Position numbers and translations under genes: made by a program. Shown one piece after another: positions 1 through 8,532 of a stretch of 64,000 bases of DNA. Source of the DNA: Metallococcus carri (GTDB taxonomy: Bacteria > Actinomycetota > Actinomycetes > Actinomycetales > Dermatophilaceae); the NCBI RefSeq assembly GCF_011440275.1, contig NZ_JAAOIV010000001.1:372001-436000 (forward strand), written 5' to 3'. Below the pieces are notes generated by a model. It was not told the origin of the DNA and did no database searches. It saw nothing but the letters and a program-made list of their open reading frames with translations. The stretch's first letter is position 1, and each line of letters opens with the position of its first letter.

Positions 1-39
1 GCGACGAGCAGGCGGCCGGTCAACGTCTCCACCCCGGCA

Positions 40-2268
40 TTATCGCGCGCGGTAGCCCCGCCGGTCACCAGCGGACCTGGGTCGTCCGCCCTGGTGGCGT
101 GCCGGCCGGCCGTTCTGACCGCCATACCGGCGGCCGCCGGGACGGCCGGCGCGTCGCTGCTGGACCTTGAGCACGCCGTCGAGGTCGGCGTCGGAGATTG
201 GCGCGCCCTCGGGCACGCGACCGCCGGCGGCCGCGATGACGTCGTCGCCCGGCTGGGCCTTCTGCAACTGCGTGTCGACGCCCGCGTCGGTCAGCAACCG
301 CTGCACGGTGCGCCGCTGGTGCGGCAGCGCCAGCGTCACGACGGTCCCGGCCTCACCGGCGCGCGCCGTGCGGCCGGCGCGGTGCAGATAGTCCTTGTGA
401 TCGGCGGGCGGGTCGACCTGCAGCACCACACCGACATCGTCGACGTGGATGCCGCGGGCGGCGACATCGGTGGCAACAAGCACCGGCAGCCGCCCTTCAC
501 GGAAGGCGGTGAGCGCGCGGTTGCGCTGGGCCTGGTTGAGACCACCGTGCAGCGCGGCCGCCAGCACGCCCTGCTCCCGCAACTCGCGAGCGATGCGGTC
601 GGCACCGAGCTTGGTGCGCACAAAGACCACGGTGCGGCCCTCACGGTTGGCGACCTCGGCCGTCACGACCTTCTTGTCGCGCGGCTCGATCAGCAACGCG
701 TGGTGGGCCATCGTCGACACGCTCGCCGTGCCGTCGTCGGTCGCGTGCTCCACCGGGTCGGTGAGATAGCGCTCGACGACCTTGTCGATGCCGCGGTCGA
801 GCGTCGCGCTGAACAGCAGCCGCTGCCCGTCGGCCGGGACCAGGTCGAGGATCTCGGTGATCGCCTCGAGGAAGCCCATCTCGGCCATGTGGTCGGCTTC
901 GTCCAGGATCGTCACCTCGACCGCGCTCAGGTCGGCGGCGCCGCGCTCGATCAGGTCCTTGAGCCGGCCGGGCGTCGCGATGAGCAGGTCAACACCCTTA
1001 GCGAGGGCGCTGAGCTGCGGCTCGTAGGGCATGCCACCGGCGACCAGCTTGTGCCGCAGGCCCAGCACGTGCACCAGCGGCTGCAAGGCGTCGCTCACCT
1101 GCATGGCGAGCTCGCGGGTCGGCACCAGCACGAGGGCGCGCGGGCGTCCCGGCTCGGCCTTACCGTTGGCGAGACGGCTCAGCGTCGGCAGCCCGAAGGC
1201 GAGCGTCTTGCCCGAACCCGTGCGGCCCCGGCCGAGCACATCGCGGCCCGCCAGAGCATCCGGGATCGCGGCGGACTGGATCGGGAACGGCTCGGTGATG
1301 CCGTCGCGCGCGAGGCGCGCCACGAGGGGCTCCGGCATACCGAATTGGGCAAAACCGTTGTGGCTCAGGTCGATTGGAGCGTTCGACACCGGCTCGGTGT
1401 CGCGCCGCTCGGTCCAGCCGAAGGCCTCGTTGGTCTGCTCCTGCGCGTCACTGTCGAATGCCGAGCGCCGGTCGTCGCGCTCGTTGAAGCGCGGGCGGTC
1501 GTCGCGGTTGTAGCGACGCTCGCCACGGTCGCGGTCGTTGTAGCGGGGACGGTCACCCCGGTCGTTGTAGCGCGGGCGGTCGCGGCGGTCGTCGTACCGC
1601 GGGCGGTCGTCGCGGTTGTAGCGACGCTCGCCACGGTCGCCCCGGTCGTTGAAGCGGGGACGGTCGTCGCGGTTATAGCGCCGCTCGCCACGGTCGCGGT
1701 CGTTGTAGCGGGGACGGTCGTCGCGGTTGTAGCGACGCTCGCCACGGTCGCGGTCGTTGTAGCGGGGACGGTCGTCGCGGTTATAGCGGCGCTCGCCACG
1801 GTCCCGGTCGTATGCCGGCCGCCGGTCGTCCCGCCGCTCGCCGCGGTCGCGGTCGTTGTAGCGGGGACGGTCGTCCCGGTCGTTGTAGCGGGGACGGTCG
1901 TCCCGGTTATAGCGACGCTCGCCGCGGTCGCGGTCGTTGGAGCGCGGCCGGTCATCCCGGTCGCGGTCGTTGAACCGCGGACGACGGTCGTCGCGCACGT
2001 AGCGGGCCTGCGGGCGGTCGCCGGCGTCGAAGCGACGGCGACCGGACGCGGGCGCGTCGTCATACCGGCGTTCGTTCGAGCGCGAACGGTCCTCGCGGGT
2101 GCGGTCGGTCTTGGTCGGGTCGTCGCGCCAGCGCTGCTTGGGGCCGCGCGGCGCGTCGGTGGTGGACCGGTCGGCGCCGCGGCCCGGCTTGCGGGTGCGC
2201 TGAGCGTCCTGCTTCTGGGCACGAGTCCAGCGAGCCTTCTTGCCGCTGGCGTCCTTCTTCGGAGTCAC
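40..2268 (-). CDS. DEAD-box RNA helicase with Arg/Asp-repeat N-terminal extension
   Basis: This 742-aa ATP-dependent RNA helicase probably remodels RNA or ribosomes, as cold-shock DEAD-box proteins do. The Q motif is near residue 331, Walker A variant GRTGSGKT at 348-355, PTREL near 383, TPGR near 432, DEAD at 456-459, SAT at 487-489, and HRAGRTARAG follows in the second RecA-like domain. Residues about 92-270 are repeats of the type RGERRYNRDDRPRYNDRD, and the C-terminus is again Arg/Gly-rich. Both tails look disordered and RNA-binding. The start is GTG with AGGA upstream. The next gene upstream ends 257 bp away, so it probably has its own promoter. Confidence 0.93.
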   Translation of the reverse strand: MTPKKDASGKKARWTRAQKQDAQRTRKPGRGADRSTTDAPRGPKQRWRDDPTKTDRTREDRSRSNERRYDDAPASGRRRFDAGDRPQARYVRDDRRPRFNDRDRDDRPRSNDRDRGERRYNRDDRPRYNDRDDRPRYNDRDRGERRDDRRPAYDRDRGERRYNRDDRPRYNDRDRGERRYNRDDRPRYNDRDRGERRYNRDDRPRFNDRGDRGERRYNRDDRPRYDDRRDRPRYNDRGDRPRYNDRDRGERRYNRDDRPRFNERDDRRSAFDSDAQEQTNEAFGWTERRDTEPVSNAPIDLSHNGFAQFGMPEPLVARLARDGITEPFPIQSAAIPDALAGRDVLGRGRTGSGKTLAFGLPTLSRLANGKAEPGRPRALVLVPTRELAMQVSDALQPLVHVLGLRHKLVAGGMPYEPQLSALAKGVDLLIATPGRLKDLIERGAADLSAVEVTILDEADHMAEMGFLEAITEILDLVPADGQRLLFSATLDRGIDKVVERYLTDPVEHATDDGTASVSTMAHHALLIEPRDKKVVTAEVANREGRTVVFVRTKLGADRIARELREQGVLAAALHGGLNQAQRNRALTAFREGRLPVLVATDVAARGIHVDDVGVVLQVDPPADHKDYLHRAGRTARAGEAGTVVTLALPHQRRTVQRLLTDAGVDTQLQKAQPGDDVIAAAGGRVPEGAPISDADLDGVLKVQQRRAGRPGGRRYGGQNGRPARHQGGRPRSAGDRRGYRAR
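1459..1995 (-). repeat. In-frame tandem repeats encoding the RD-rich helicase tail
   Basis: Degenerate in-frame units, mostly 24-54 bp, encode (D)RGERRYNRDDRPR(Y/F)NDRD variants about ten times. The copies are close at the DNA level, which suggests expansion and contraction by slippage or recombination. Their purine/pyrimidine asymmetry also creates the long false ORF on the opposite strand. Confidence 0.85.
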
Positions 2269-2525
2269 GAAGGGTTGTCCTGTTCATCGTGTGGGCGCAC
2301 GAAAACCCTTGCCAGCACATGGCATTCACTCGTCGCTGTGGGTAATGGGGCGACGTCGGGGTCAGGGACGCGGGGTGCGTCCGGGCGCCTCGGTTGGGAT
2401 CTCGGCGCTCACACCATGAAAAACCAACACAATGAACGCAAGACCATTCGGAAGCATCCAGCATACCGGCGCGCACGGCCGGCTCTGACCACCTGCGGTG
2501 TGATCCCGCTCGCAGGGAGCGCGCC

Positions 2526-3950
2526 TCAGTCCTGCTCGACGCGGCCCCGACCGTTTGCCTCGGCGGCCTCAGTCACCGCCCGCGCGATCACGCTCGACAG
2601 GTCCGGGTGAAAGACGCTCGGGATGATGTAGGTGGGGTTGAGCTCCTCCGGCTTGACCACATCCGACAGCGCCTTCGCGGCCGCGAGCATGATGTCGAGG
2701 TCGATGCCATCCGCCTGCGCGTCGAGCAGTCCGCGGAAGACACCCGGGAAGACCAGCACGTTGTTGATCTGGTTGGCGAAATCGCTGCGGCCGGTGGCAA
2801 CGACGGTCGCGTGCTTGGCGGCGAGCTCCGGCTCGATCTCCGGCACCGGGTTGGCCATCGCGAAGACGATCGCATCCTTGGCCATCGTCGCGACATCCTC
2901 TTCGGCGACGATGTGCGGCGCGGAGACACCGATGAAGACGTCGGCATCGCGCAACGCCTCCTTGAGGGTGCCGTTGAAGCCGCGCGGGTTGGTGTGCTCG
3001 GCGATCCAGGTGAGGTTGGGGTCGCGGCCGTCGGCGATGTCGGCGCGGTCCTTGCTGACGACGCCGTTGATGTCGGTGACGATCACGTCGCGAGCACCCG
3101 CGTGCAGCAGCAGCCGGGTGATCGCCGAGCCCGCGGCTCCCGCGCCGGACTGCACGATCCGCACGTCGGCCAGCTCCTTGCCGACGACGCGCAGCGCGTT
3201 GCGCAGGGCCGCGAGCGCCACGATCGCGGTGCCGTGCTGGTCGTCGTGGAAGACCGGGATGTCGAGTTCGTCGCGCAGCCGGGCCTCGATCTCGAAGCAG
3301 CGCGGCGCGGAGATGTCCTCCAGGTTGATGCCGGCGAAGCCGGGCGCGATCGCCTTGACCGTGCGGATGATCTCCTCGGTGTCGGTGGTGTCCAGGCAGA
3401 TCGGGAAGGCGTCGATGTCGCCGAACCGCTTGAACAGCGCCGCCTTGCCCTCCATCACCGGCATCGCGGCGAGCGGGCCGATGTTGCCCAGGCCGAGCAC
3501 CGCGGTGCCGTCGGTCACCACCGCGATCGTGTTGCGCTTGATCGTGAGGCGGCGGGCGTCCTCGGGGTTGTCGGCGATCGCCAGGCAGACCCGCGCGACA
3601 CCCGGGGTGTAGATCATCGACAGGTCGTCGCGGTTGCGGATCGGCGCCTTGGCCTCGATCTTGATCTTGCCGCCGAGGTGGGCCAGGAAGGTGCGGTCGC
3701 TGACCTTTTGGACGTTGACGCCCTCGACCTGGCGCATCGCCTCGACCAGGTCGTCGGCGTGGTCACTGTCGCGGGCGGCGGCGGTAACGTCGACGCGCAG
3801 GCGATCGCTGTAGCTGGAGTTGATGTCCAGGCCGGTGACCAGGCCCCCGGCCCGCTCCACCGCGCCGGTGAGTTCGGAGACGGCGGTGGCCCGGCTCGGC
3901 AGTTCGAGGCGGACGGTGATCGAGTTGGACACGGAAGGCAGCGACGTCAT
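2526..3950 (-). CDS. NAD(P)-dependent malic enzyme with N-terminal ACT domain
   Basis: This 474-aa enzyme oxidatively decarboxylates malate to pyruvate. Residues about 1-75 form an ACT-like domain, which suggests allosteric control. The malic N-terminal domain follows with VTDGTAVLGLGNIGPLAA and metal-site VFHDDQHGTA, then a Rossmann domain ending near NPVPEI. The ATG at 3950 matches the usual family start (SVSNSITVRL follows closely); the frame stays open 37 codons further upstream but that part does not look like the family. No clear ribosome site precedes it, so it may be leaderless. It is monocistronic, between the helicase and the kinase gene. Whether it uses NAD or NADP cannot be read from sequence alone. 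Confidence 0.9.
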   Translation of the reverse strand: MTSLPSVSNSITVRLELPSRATAVSELTGAVERAGGLVTGLDINSSYSDRLRVDVTAAARDSDHADDLVEAMRQVEGVNVQKVSDRTFLAHLGGKIKIEAKAPIRNRDDLSMIYTPGVARVCLAIADNPEDARRLTIKRNTIAVVTDGTAVLGLGNIGPLAAMPVMEGKAALFKRFGDIDAFPICLDTTDTEEIIRTVKAIAPGFAGINLEDISAPRCFEIEARLRDELDIPVFHDDQHGTAIVALAALRNALRVVGKELADVRIVQSGAGAAGSAITRLLLHAGARDVIVTDINGVVSKDRADIADGRDPNLTWIAEHTNPRGFNGTLKEALRDADVFIGVSAPHIVAEEDVATMAKDAIVFAMANPVPEIEPELAAKHATVVATGRSDFANQINNVLVFPGVFRGLLDAQADGIDLDIMLAAAKALSDVVKPEELNPTYIIPSVFHPDLSSVIARAVTEAAEANGRGRVEQD

Positions 3951-4100
3951 ACCTGCAGTTCTACCGCGCCGCGCCGCTACTTCGTAGTCGGGGATCGCTC
4001 TCGGGCTCGACGCCGCTTCCGCACGCCGAGCAGCCGCCTCACCCCGGCGCGTCCGCGTCACCCGTTGACCGCGACACGCCGAACACCGGGTGGGTCGGAC

Positions 4101-5033
4101 CTAGGGGCGCACTGCGGCGGCCGGCGCGAGGAAGCTGCGGCCGAGATCGTGCAGGCCGAGCCCGAGGAGGTGCAGGCCGGTGGTGACCCGCTCGATGAAC
4201 GCCCACTGCTGGATCGCTTCGGGATCGACACCGGTGTGCTCGGCGGCGATCGCGCACCACCGGTCGATCTCCGCCGCCGGATCGTCAGCCGCCACCAGGT
4301 GATCGCTCCACCCGCGCAGCAGCACGCCAAGGTCGTATGCCGGGTCCGCGACGAATCCGTCGGGATCGATGAGCACGTAGCCGCCGACCGCGCCGGGTCT
4401 CGGCGGCGCGGCGAGAATGTTGTCGGCGTGCGGATCGCCATGCACGACAACAGATTTCGTCGGATCCCAGGCTCGCTGCCGCTCGGCGAGCAAGGCCTTC
4501 GCGTGCTCGACGAGGTCGACCGGGACCGGCACGGTGATGCGCCCGAGTTCGGTCTCGATCAGCGCCAGCAGCCCGACCACCGCGCCGTCCTGCTCCGGTA
4601 TGCCGAGCCCGGTCGCCTCTGGCGCCAGCCACGCCTCTGTCAGCAGGCTCGAAGCCACCCGCACCACCCGATCGATGTCGGTGGTGGTCACCGCCAAGGA
4701 CTCCCCCAGCGACTCCAGCAAGAGCGCGTCGGTGTCCGCCTCGAGCACCCGGACGTAGCCGTGGCCGTCGGCCGCCCGCAAGGTGGCGAGGCGCTGCGCG
4801 AACGAAGGATCCGGCAAGGAGATTCGCAACACCGCGGCGCTGCCATCGCGTCGGGTCACGCGGCGCACGAATGACGCGCTCCCCCCGACCACCGCGGGAC
4901 CGGGCGTGAGCTGCCACCGCGCGCACAGTTCGGCATACCTCAAGGGAAGTTGTCGCAGCCACGCCTCGCCGGCATCGCCCTGCGACCGCGCCCGGGCGAG
5001 CGTGGCCTCGGAAATCTCCTCGGCGATCGGCAT
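4101..5033 (-). CDS. APH(6)/hydroxyurea-type small-molecule phosphotransferase
   Basis: This 310-aa kinase-fold protein belongs to the family of streptomycin 6-phosphotransferases (APH_6_hur). The catalytic loop is VVHGDPHADNILAA at about 220-235, followed by the metal-binding LIDPDGFVADPAYDLG. The N-lobe has a glycine-containing loop (GGSASFVRRV) rather than a full protein-kinase P-loop. The start is the ATG giving MPIAEEIS. The natural substrate is unknown: family members phosphorylate aminoglycosides, but many chromosomal actinobacterial copies confer no resistance, so a drug-resistance role is only possible. It lies downstream of ssrA, separated by a terminator. Confidence 0.8.
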   Translation of the reverse strand: MPIAEEISEATLARARSQGDAGEAWLRQLPLRYAELCARWQLTPGPAVVGGSASFVRRVTRRDGSAAVLRISLPDPSFAQRLATLRAADGHGYVRVLEADTDALLLESLGESLAVTTTDIDRVVRVASSLLTEAWLAPEATGLGIPEQDGAVVGLLALIETELGRITVPVPVDLVEHAKALLAERQRAWDPTKSVVVHGDPHADNILAAPPRPGAVGGYVLIDPDGFVADPAYDLGVLLRGWSDHLVAADDPAAEIDRWCAIAAEHTGVDPEAIQQWAFIERVTTGLHLLGLGLHDLGRSFLAPAAAVRP

Positions 5034-5131
5034 ACGGCGAAGTAGACCGGCGAAACCGGCTCGGGCGCAAGGGAATTGCACGGCAGAAGTGCCCAAGTGG
5101 ACGATCCGCGCGTCATCCGGGCCACGCGACC

Positions 5132-5154
5132 CACACAAAACGCCCAACTGGGCG
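5132..5154 (-). terminator. Rho-independent terminator downstream of ssrA
   Basis: On the minus strand CGCCC-AGTT-GGCG-type pairing (CGCCCAGTTGGGCG, 5141-5154) is followed by TTTTGTGTG. It sits about 50 nt past the mature tmRNA 3' end and is correctly oriented to end its precursor. Confidence 0.75.
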
Positions 5155-5203
5155 ATCTGCGCAAAGTGGATGCAGCTCCACAACGTGACGTGCCCGACGA
5201 GGG

Positions 5204-5571
5204 TGGTGGAGGTGGCGGGAATCGAACCCGCGTCCGCTCACCGCGAGAAGGGACTTCTCCGGGCGCAGTGCGCTAGGGATTTTCTCGGCCCCAGGGCTCG
5301 CGCGCACACGTTCCCTGACAGGCCCAGTCGAGTAAGAGTCCCGCGTCGCCCCTCGACATGACGACGCAGCAAGTTCTCTAGCTGACGCCAGACACTGAGT
5401 CGAGAACTAGCTCAGGCTGACGGACTTCGAGGCTCGCTCAGGCGGCGAGGGCGAAGTCGGTGCGCTTGGAGTTGGCACCTATGGGTTTTGCACGGATCGT
5501 TCACGAGATGACCGTGCGTCCTCGGCCCGCTTCTCCCTTGTCGGCGATCAACGTCGAAACCGATCACCCCC
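5204..5571 (-). ncRNA. ssrA: Transfer-messenger RNA (tmRNA)
   Basis: This 368-nt tmRNA rescues stalled ribosomes with SmpB. The 5' end reads GGGGGTGATCGGTTTCGACG, the canonical start. The 3' end carries a T-arm (GGTTCGATTCC), the acceptor strand CACCTCC and an encoded ACCA. GGGGGTG pairs with CACCTCC through one G-U. The tag ORF at 5438-5476 encodes ANSKRTDFALAA followed by TGA, a typical actinobacterial degradation tag. smpB is not in the window. Confidence 0.97.
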
Positions 5572-5577
5572 ATGAGA

Positions 5578-5609
5578 AGTCGGGGCACGTCACGCTGTGG
5601 AGTTGTCAA
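5578..5609 (-). promoter_or_regulatory. Probable ssrA promoter
   Basis: A perfect -35 box TTGACA lies at 5604-5609 (minus strand), 33-38 nt before the tmRNA 5' end at 5571, the expected spacing. The -10 element (about 5578-5583, CGACTT) is poor. Confidence 0.5.
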
Positions 5610-5664
5610 GAGCCGTCAGGCTACCGGTCCAACGCCCGAAGTCTCCACTCGATTCCCTGCCGGC

Positions 5665-6951
5665 TCAACCGAAATCGGGTCGCAGGGGGTAGTCGGCGAC
5701 GCCCTGGTCGTCGAGCTTCTGGCCGAGCACCTGGTGCAGCTGGATGTTGTTGCGCTCGAAGCCGAGCGAGGAGCCGGTGAGGTAGAGCCCCCAGACCTTG
5801 GCGATCGGTTCGCCGGCGAGGCGCACGCATTCGTCCCAGTTGGCGCTGAGGTTTTGCGCCCAGGCGCGGGTGGTGCGGGCGTAGTGCTCGCGCAGGTCCT
5901 CCACGTGCCGGATCTCGAAGCCGGTGTTCTGCATGACCTCCACGATCTTGCCGACGCCGGTGAGCTCGCCGTCGGGGAAGACATAGCGGTTGATGAAGCC
6001 CGCCCGCTCCAGCGCCGGCGAGGTCGTGTCGGGCCGGGTGATGCAGTGGTTGAGCATCCGGCCGCCCGGGCGCACCTTGGCGTAGAGGAACTGGAAGTAG
6101 GCCGGGTAGTTCTTCACCCCGATGTGCTCGGTCAGGCCGATCGAGCTGATCGCGTCGAAATCGGTCTCGGTGACATCGCGGTAGTCCAGGTGCCGCACCT
6201 CGGCGCGGTCGTCGAGCCGCTCGGTCTTGATCCGCTCCTGCGCCCAGGTCGCCTGCTCTCGCGACAGGGTGACACCGAGCGCGGTCACGCCGTAGTGCTG
6301 CACCGCGTGCCGCACCATCCCGCCCCAGCCGGAGCCGACGTCGAGCAGCCGCATCCCCGGCTGCAGGCCGAGCTTGCGGCAGACCAGGTCGTATTTGTGC
6401 GCCTGCGCCTCCTCCAGCGTCGCGTCCGCGCTCGGGTAGGCCGCGCAGGTGTAGGTCATTGACGGGCCGAGCACCAGCTCGTAGAACTCGTTGCCCACGT
6501 CGTAGTGGTGCTGGATGGCGTCGGCGTCGCGACGCCGCGAGTGCCGCAGACCCTCGAGCATCCGCCGCCACGTGGGCGCGCTCTCCACGCTCGGGATCGG
6601 CGGCGGGTTGAACGCACCCGGCCCTACCGCCTTGACGATCTCCCGCAGCTGCGCCGCGGTCGGGCGGCGCACCTTCAAGGTGCCGGAGAAGTCGCCGAGC
6701 ACCCCCTTGAGAAAGTCGTAGGGGTCGCCCTTGTCGATCCCCTCGACGTCGAGATCGCCCATCACGTAGGCGCGCGCGAAACCCATCTCGCCCGGTGCCG
6801 TCGCCAGATAACGCACGGCCCGCTGGTTGCGCAGGGTCACGACGTATGGCGACCCGACCCGGCCGGCGCGCGACCCGTCATACGCCCTGATCTCGAACGG
6901 CAGATCGGCGCCGAAGAGTGTCTCGATGACCTCACCCAGCGAGTACGTCAT
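5665..6951 (-). CDS. tmsB: 10-methylene fatty acyl synthase, CFA-like methyltransferase TmsB/BfaB
   Basis: This 428-aa SAM-dependent methyltransferase of the cyclopropane-fatty-acid synthase family has the family signature HHYDVGNEFYELVLG (148-162) and SAM loop LLDVGSGWG (202-210). In actinobacteria, a CFA-like enzyme next to an FAD oxidoreductase methylates C10 of oleoyl phospholipid to a 10-methylene chain, which the partner reduces to 10-methylstearate (tuberculostearate). The ATG overlaps the tmsA stop by 4 bp, so the two are co-translated. I assign it as TmsB on this pairing; without it, a plain CFA synthase would be possible. Confidence 0.85.
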   Translation of the reverse strand: MTYSLGEVIETLFGADLPFEIRAYDGSRAGRVGSPYVVTLRNQRAVRYLATAPGEMGFARAYVMGDLDVEGIDKGDPYDFLKGVLGDFSGTLKVRRPTAAQLREIVKAVGPGAFNPPPIPSVESAPTWRRMLEGLRHSRRRDADAIQHHYDVGNEFYELVLGPSMTYTCAAYPSADATLEEAQAHKYDLVCRKLGLQPGMRLLDVGSGWGGMVRHAVQHYGVTALGVTLSREQATWAQERIKTERLDDRAEVRHLDYRDVTETDFDAISSIGLTEHIGVKNYPAYFQFLYAKVRPGGRMLNHCITRPDTTSPALERAGFINRYVFPDGELTGVGKIVEVMQNTGFEIRHVEDLREHYARTTRAWAQNLSANWDECVRLAGEPIAKVWGLYLTGSSLGFERNNIQLHQVLGQKLDDQGVADYPLRPDFG

Positions 6952-8360
6952 ACCCGGTTCACCACCTTTGCGAACAGGTCCGGCAGGCGACCATCCGGGT
7001 CGTATGCCGCCTTCACCGGACGATAGAAGTCGCCGCCGTAGAGCGACCAGAAGGTTGCTTCGTCGTAATAGGCGTCGCTGTAGAGCGACTTGTGGCCGTC
7101 AAGCTCGTGGACCTTGTCCTCGATCAGGCGGTTGGTGTCACCGTCGGCGCCGCCGGGCGGGATCTCGACGGTCGACCAGAAGCCGACGTTGACATAGGGT
7201 CGCCCGGGCTCGAGCGGGTAGAGCGGCCACGGCCGGTCGCCGTGCTCGGAGTCGCGAACTGCCAACGGGCACAACCAGATCGGCTCGATCGGGATGGTGT
7301 CGAGGAACCACTCGACGAAGTCTGCGGTGCGCTCCAGCGGCACCTCGATGTCCTGCACGACGCGCTCGCGGGGCAGCTTGCCGCGGCGGGCGTCGAGCGC
7401 CGCCATCCAGCCGTGCTTGTTCTCGAACCGGATGATGGAGCCGTAGACATCGCTGCGCAACAGGCTGCGCGGCACCAGCGGGCGCAGCCTGGGGTGCTGC
7501 ACGCCGAGCGCCCGGCTGCACCAGAACCAGTCGGTGTCCCAACGCCAGATGTAGTCGTGGATGGTCAGGTAGTCCTCGGTGCGTTCCTGCAGCGAGCGGT
7601 AGTAGATGCCGGCCTTGGTGTAATCGGAGGTGTAGGGCACCTGCCCGACCATGGTGCCGACGGTGAGATAGGACTCCTCGGCGCTGAAGACGACGCCGTC
7701 GATGAAGTCGTATGCCGTGCCGTCGAGTTCGCGGGTCTGGAGCAACTCGGCGAGCCGGTCGGTGAGCTCGCGGACATTGCCGAAGCGCAGGTGCCGCAGC
7801 TGGACGAAGGGCCGCACCGGCTGCAGGTCGATCTCCAGCCGCACCGAATACCCCAGCGAGCCATAGGAATTCGGGAACGTGCGGAACAACTCGGAGTGCT
7901 CACCGTCGGGCCGGCAGGTGATGATCTCGCCGGTGCCGGTGAGGATGTCCATTTCGCGCACCGACTCGTGCGGCAGGCCGTTCTTGAACGAACTGCTCTC
8001 GATGCCGAGCCCGGTCACCGCCCCGCCGAGGGTGATCGATTTCAGCTGCGGGACGACATACGGCATCAGGCCGTGGGCCAGCGTGGCCTCGACGATCGTC
8101 TCGTAGGTGGCCATGCCCTGCACCTGCGCCACCCGCGCCCGCTTGTCCACCTCGATCACGCCGGCGAGGGCGCTGACGTCGAGCCCGGGAGCCTGATTGC
8201 CCTCCCGCGGGCGAAAGAGATTGGAGGTGCGTTTGGCGAGCCGGACCTTGGCGCCCGGCGGCATGGCGGCGAGCTGGGCGGTCAACCCGGCGACGGCCGA
8301 TCGATGCGCGTCCCAACCGACCGTCAGTGGGGTGCTCACGGGCTGACCGTTCCCTTCCAT
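6948..8360 (-). CDS. tmsA: FAD-dependent 10-methylene acyl reductase TmsA/BfaA
   Basis: This 470-aa FAD_binding_4 oxidoreductase (DHCR24/vanillyl-oxidase fold) has its FAD-binding half at about 30-190, including KRTSNLFRPR and VVPQLKSITLGGAVTGLG. It is inferred to reduce the 10-methylene intermediate made by TmsB. The ATG at 8360 has GAGG 6 nt upstream; longer frames run into the pyc promoter and start. An alternative GTG lies at 8339. It is first in a two-gene operon and divergent from pyc across a 172-bp control region. The third gene found in some tms loci, tmsC, is absent. Confidence 0.85.
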   Translation of the reverse strand: MEGNGQPVSTPLTVGWDAHRSAVAGLTAQLAAMPPGAKVRLAKRTSNLFRPREGNQAPGLDVSALAGVIEVDKRARVAQVQGMATYETIVEATLAHGLMPYVVPQLKSITLGGAVTGLGIESSSFKNGLPHESVREMDILTGTGEIITCRPDGEHSELFRTFPNSYGSLGYSVRLEIDLQPVRPFVQLRHLRFGNVRELTDRLAELLQTRELDGTAYDFIDGVVFSAEESYLTVGTMVGQVPYTSDYTKAGIYYRSLQERTEDYLTIHDYIWRWDTDWFWCSRALGVQHPRLRPLVPRSLLRSDVYGSIIRFENKHGWMAALDARRGKLPRERVVQDIEVPLERTADFVEWFLDTIPIEPIWLCPLAVRDSEHGDRPWPLYPLEPGRPYVNVGFWSTVEIPPGGADGDTNRLIEDKVHELDGHKSLYSDAYYDEATFWSLYGGDFYRPVKAAYDPDGRLPDLFAKVVNRV

Positions 8361-8532
8361 CGACAACCTCAGTATCGGTTCTATCAGGTCGCTGTGAACG
8401 CTGTATCCATGGCCTTGCTCACAAGCGGTGCGGTTGCGGCGTTCTCCCAGCGAGACGAGGGTCTGGTCATCCGGGCAACGTCGATAGTGTTCCGGAACTC
8501 GCAGGCCTGATCCCCCACGACGGGAGAAATCG

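Noticed and set aside
94-2610. 838-codon open frame on the + strand opposite the helicase
   Set aside because: It is antisense to the RD-repeat helicase; its Val/Ala/Thr repeats mirror the Arg/Asp codons. No family features, and it runs past the helicase start.
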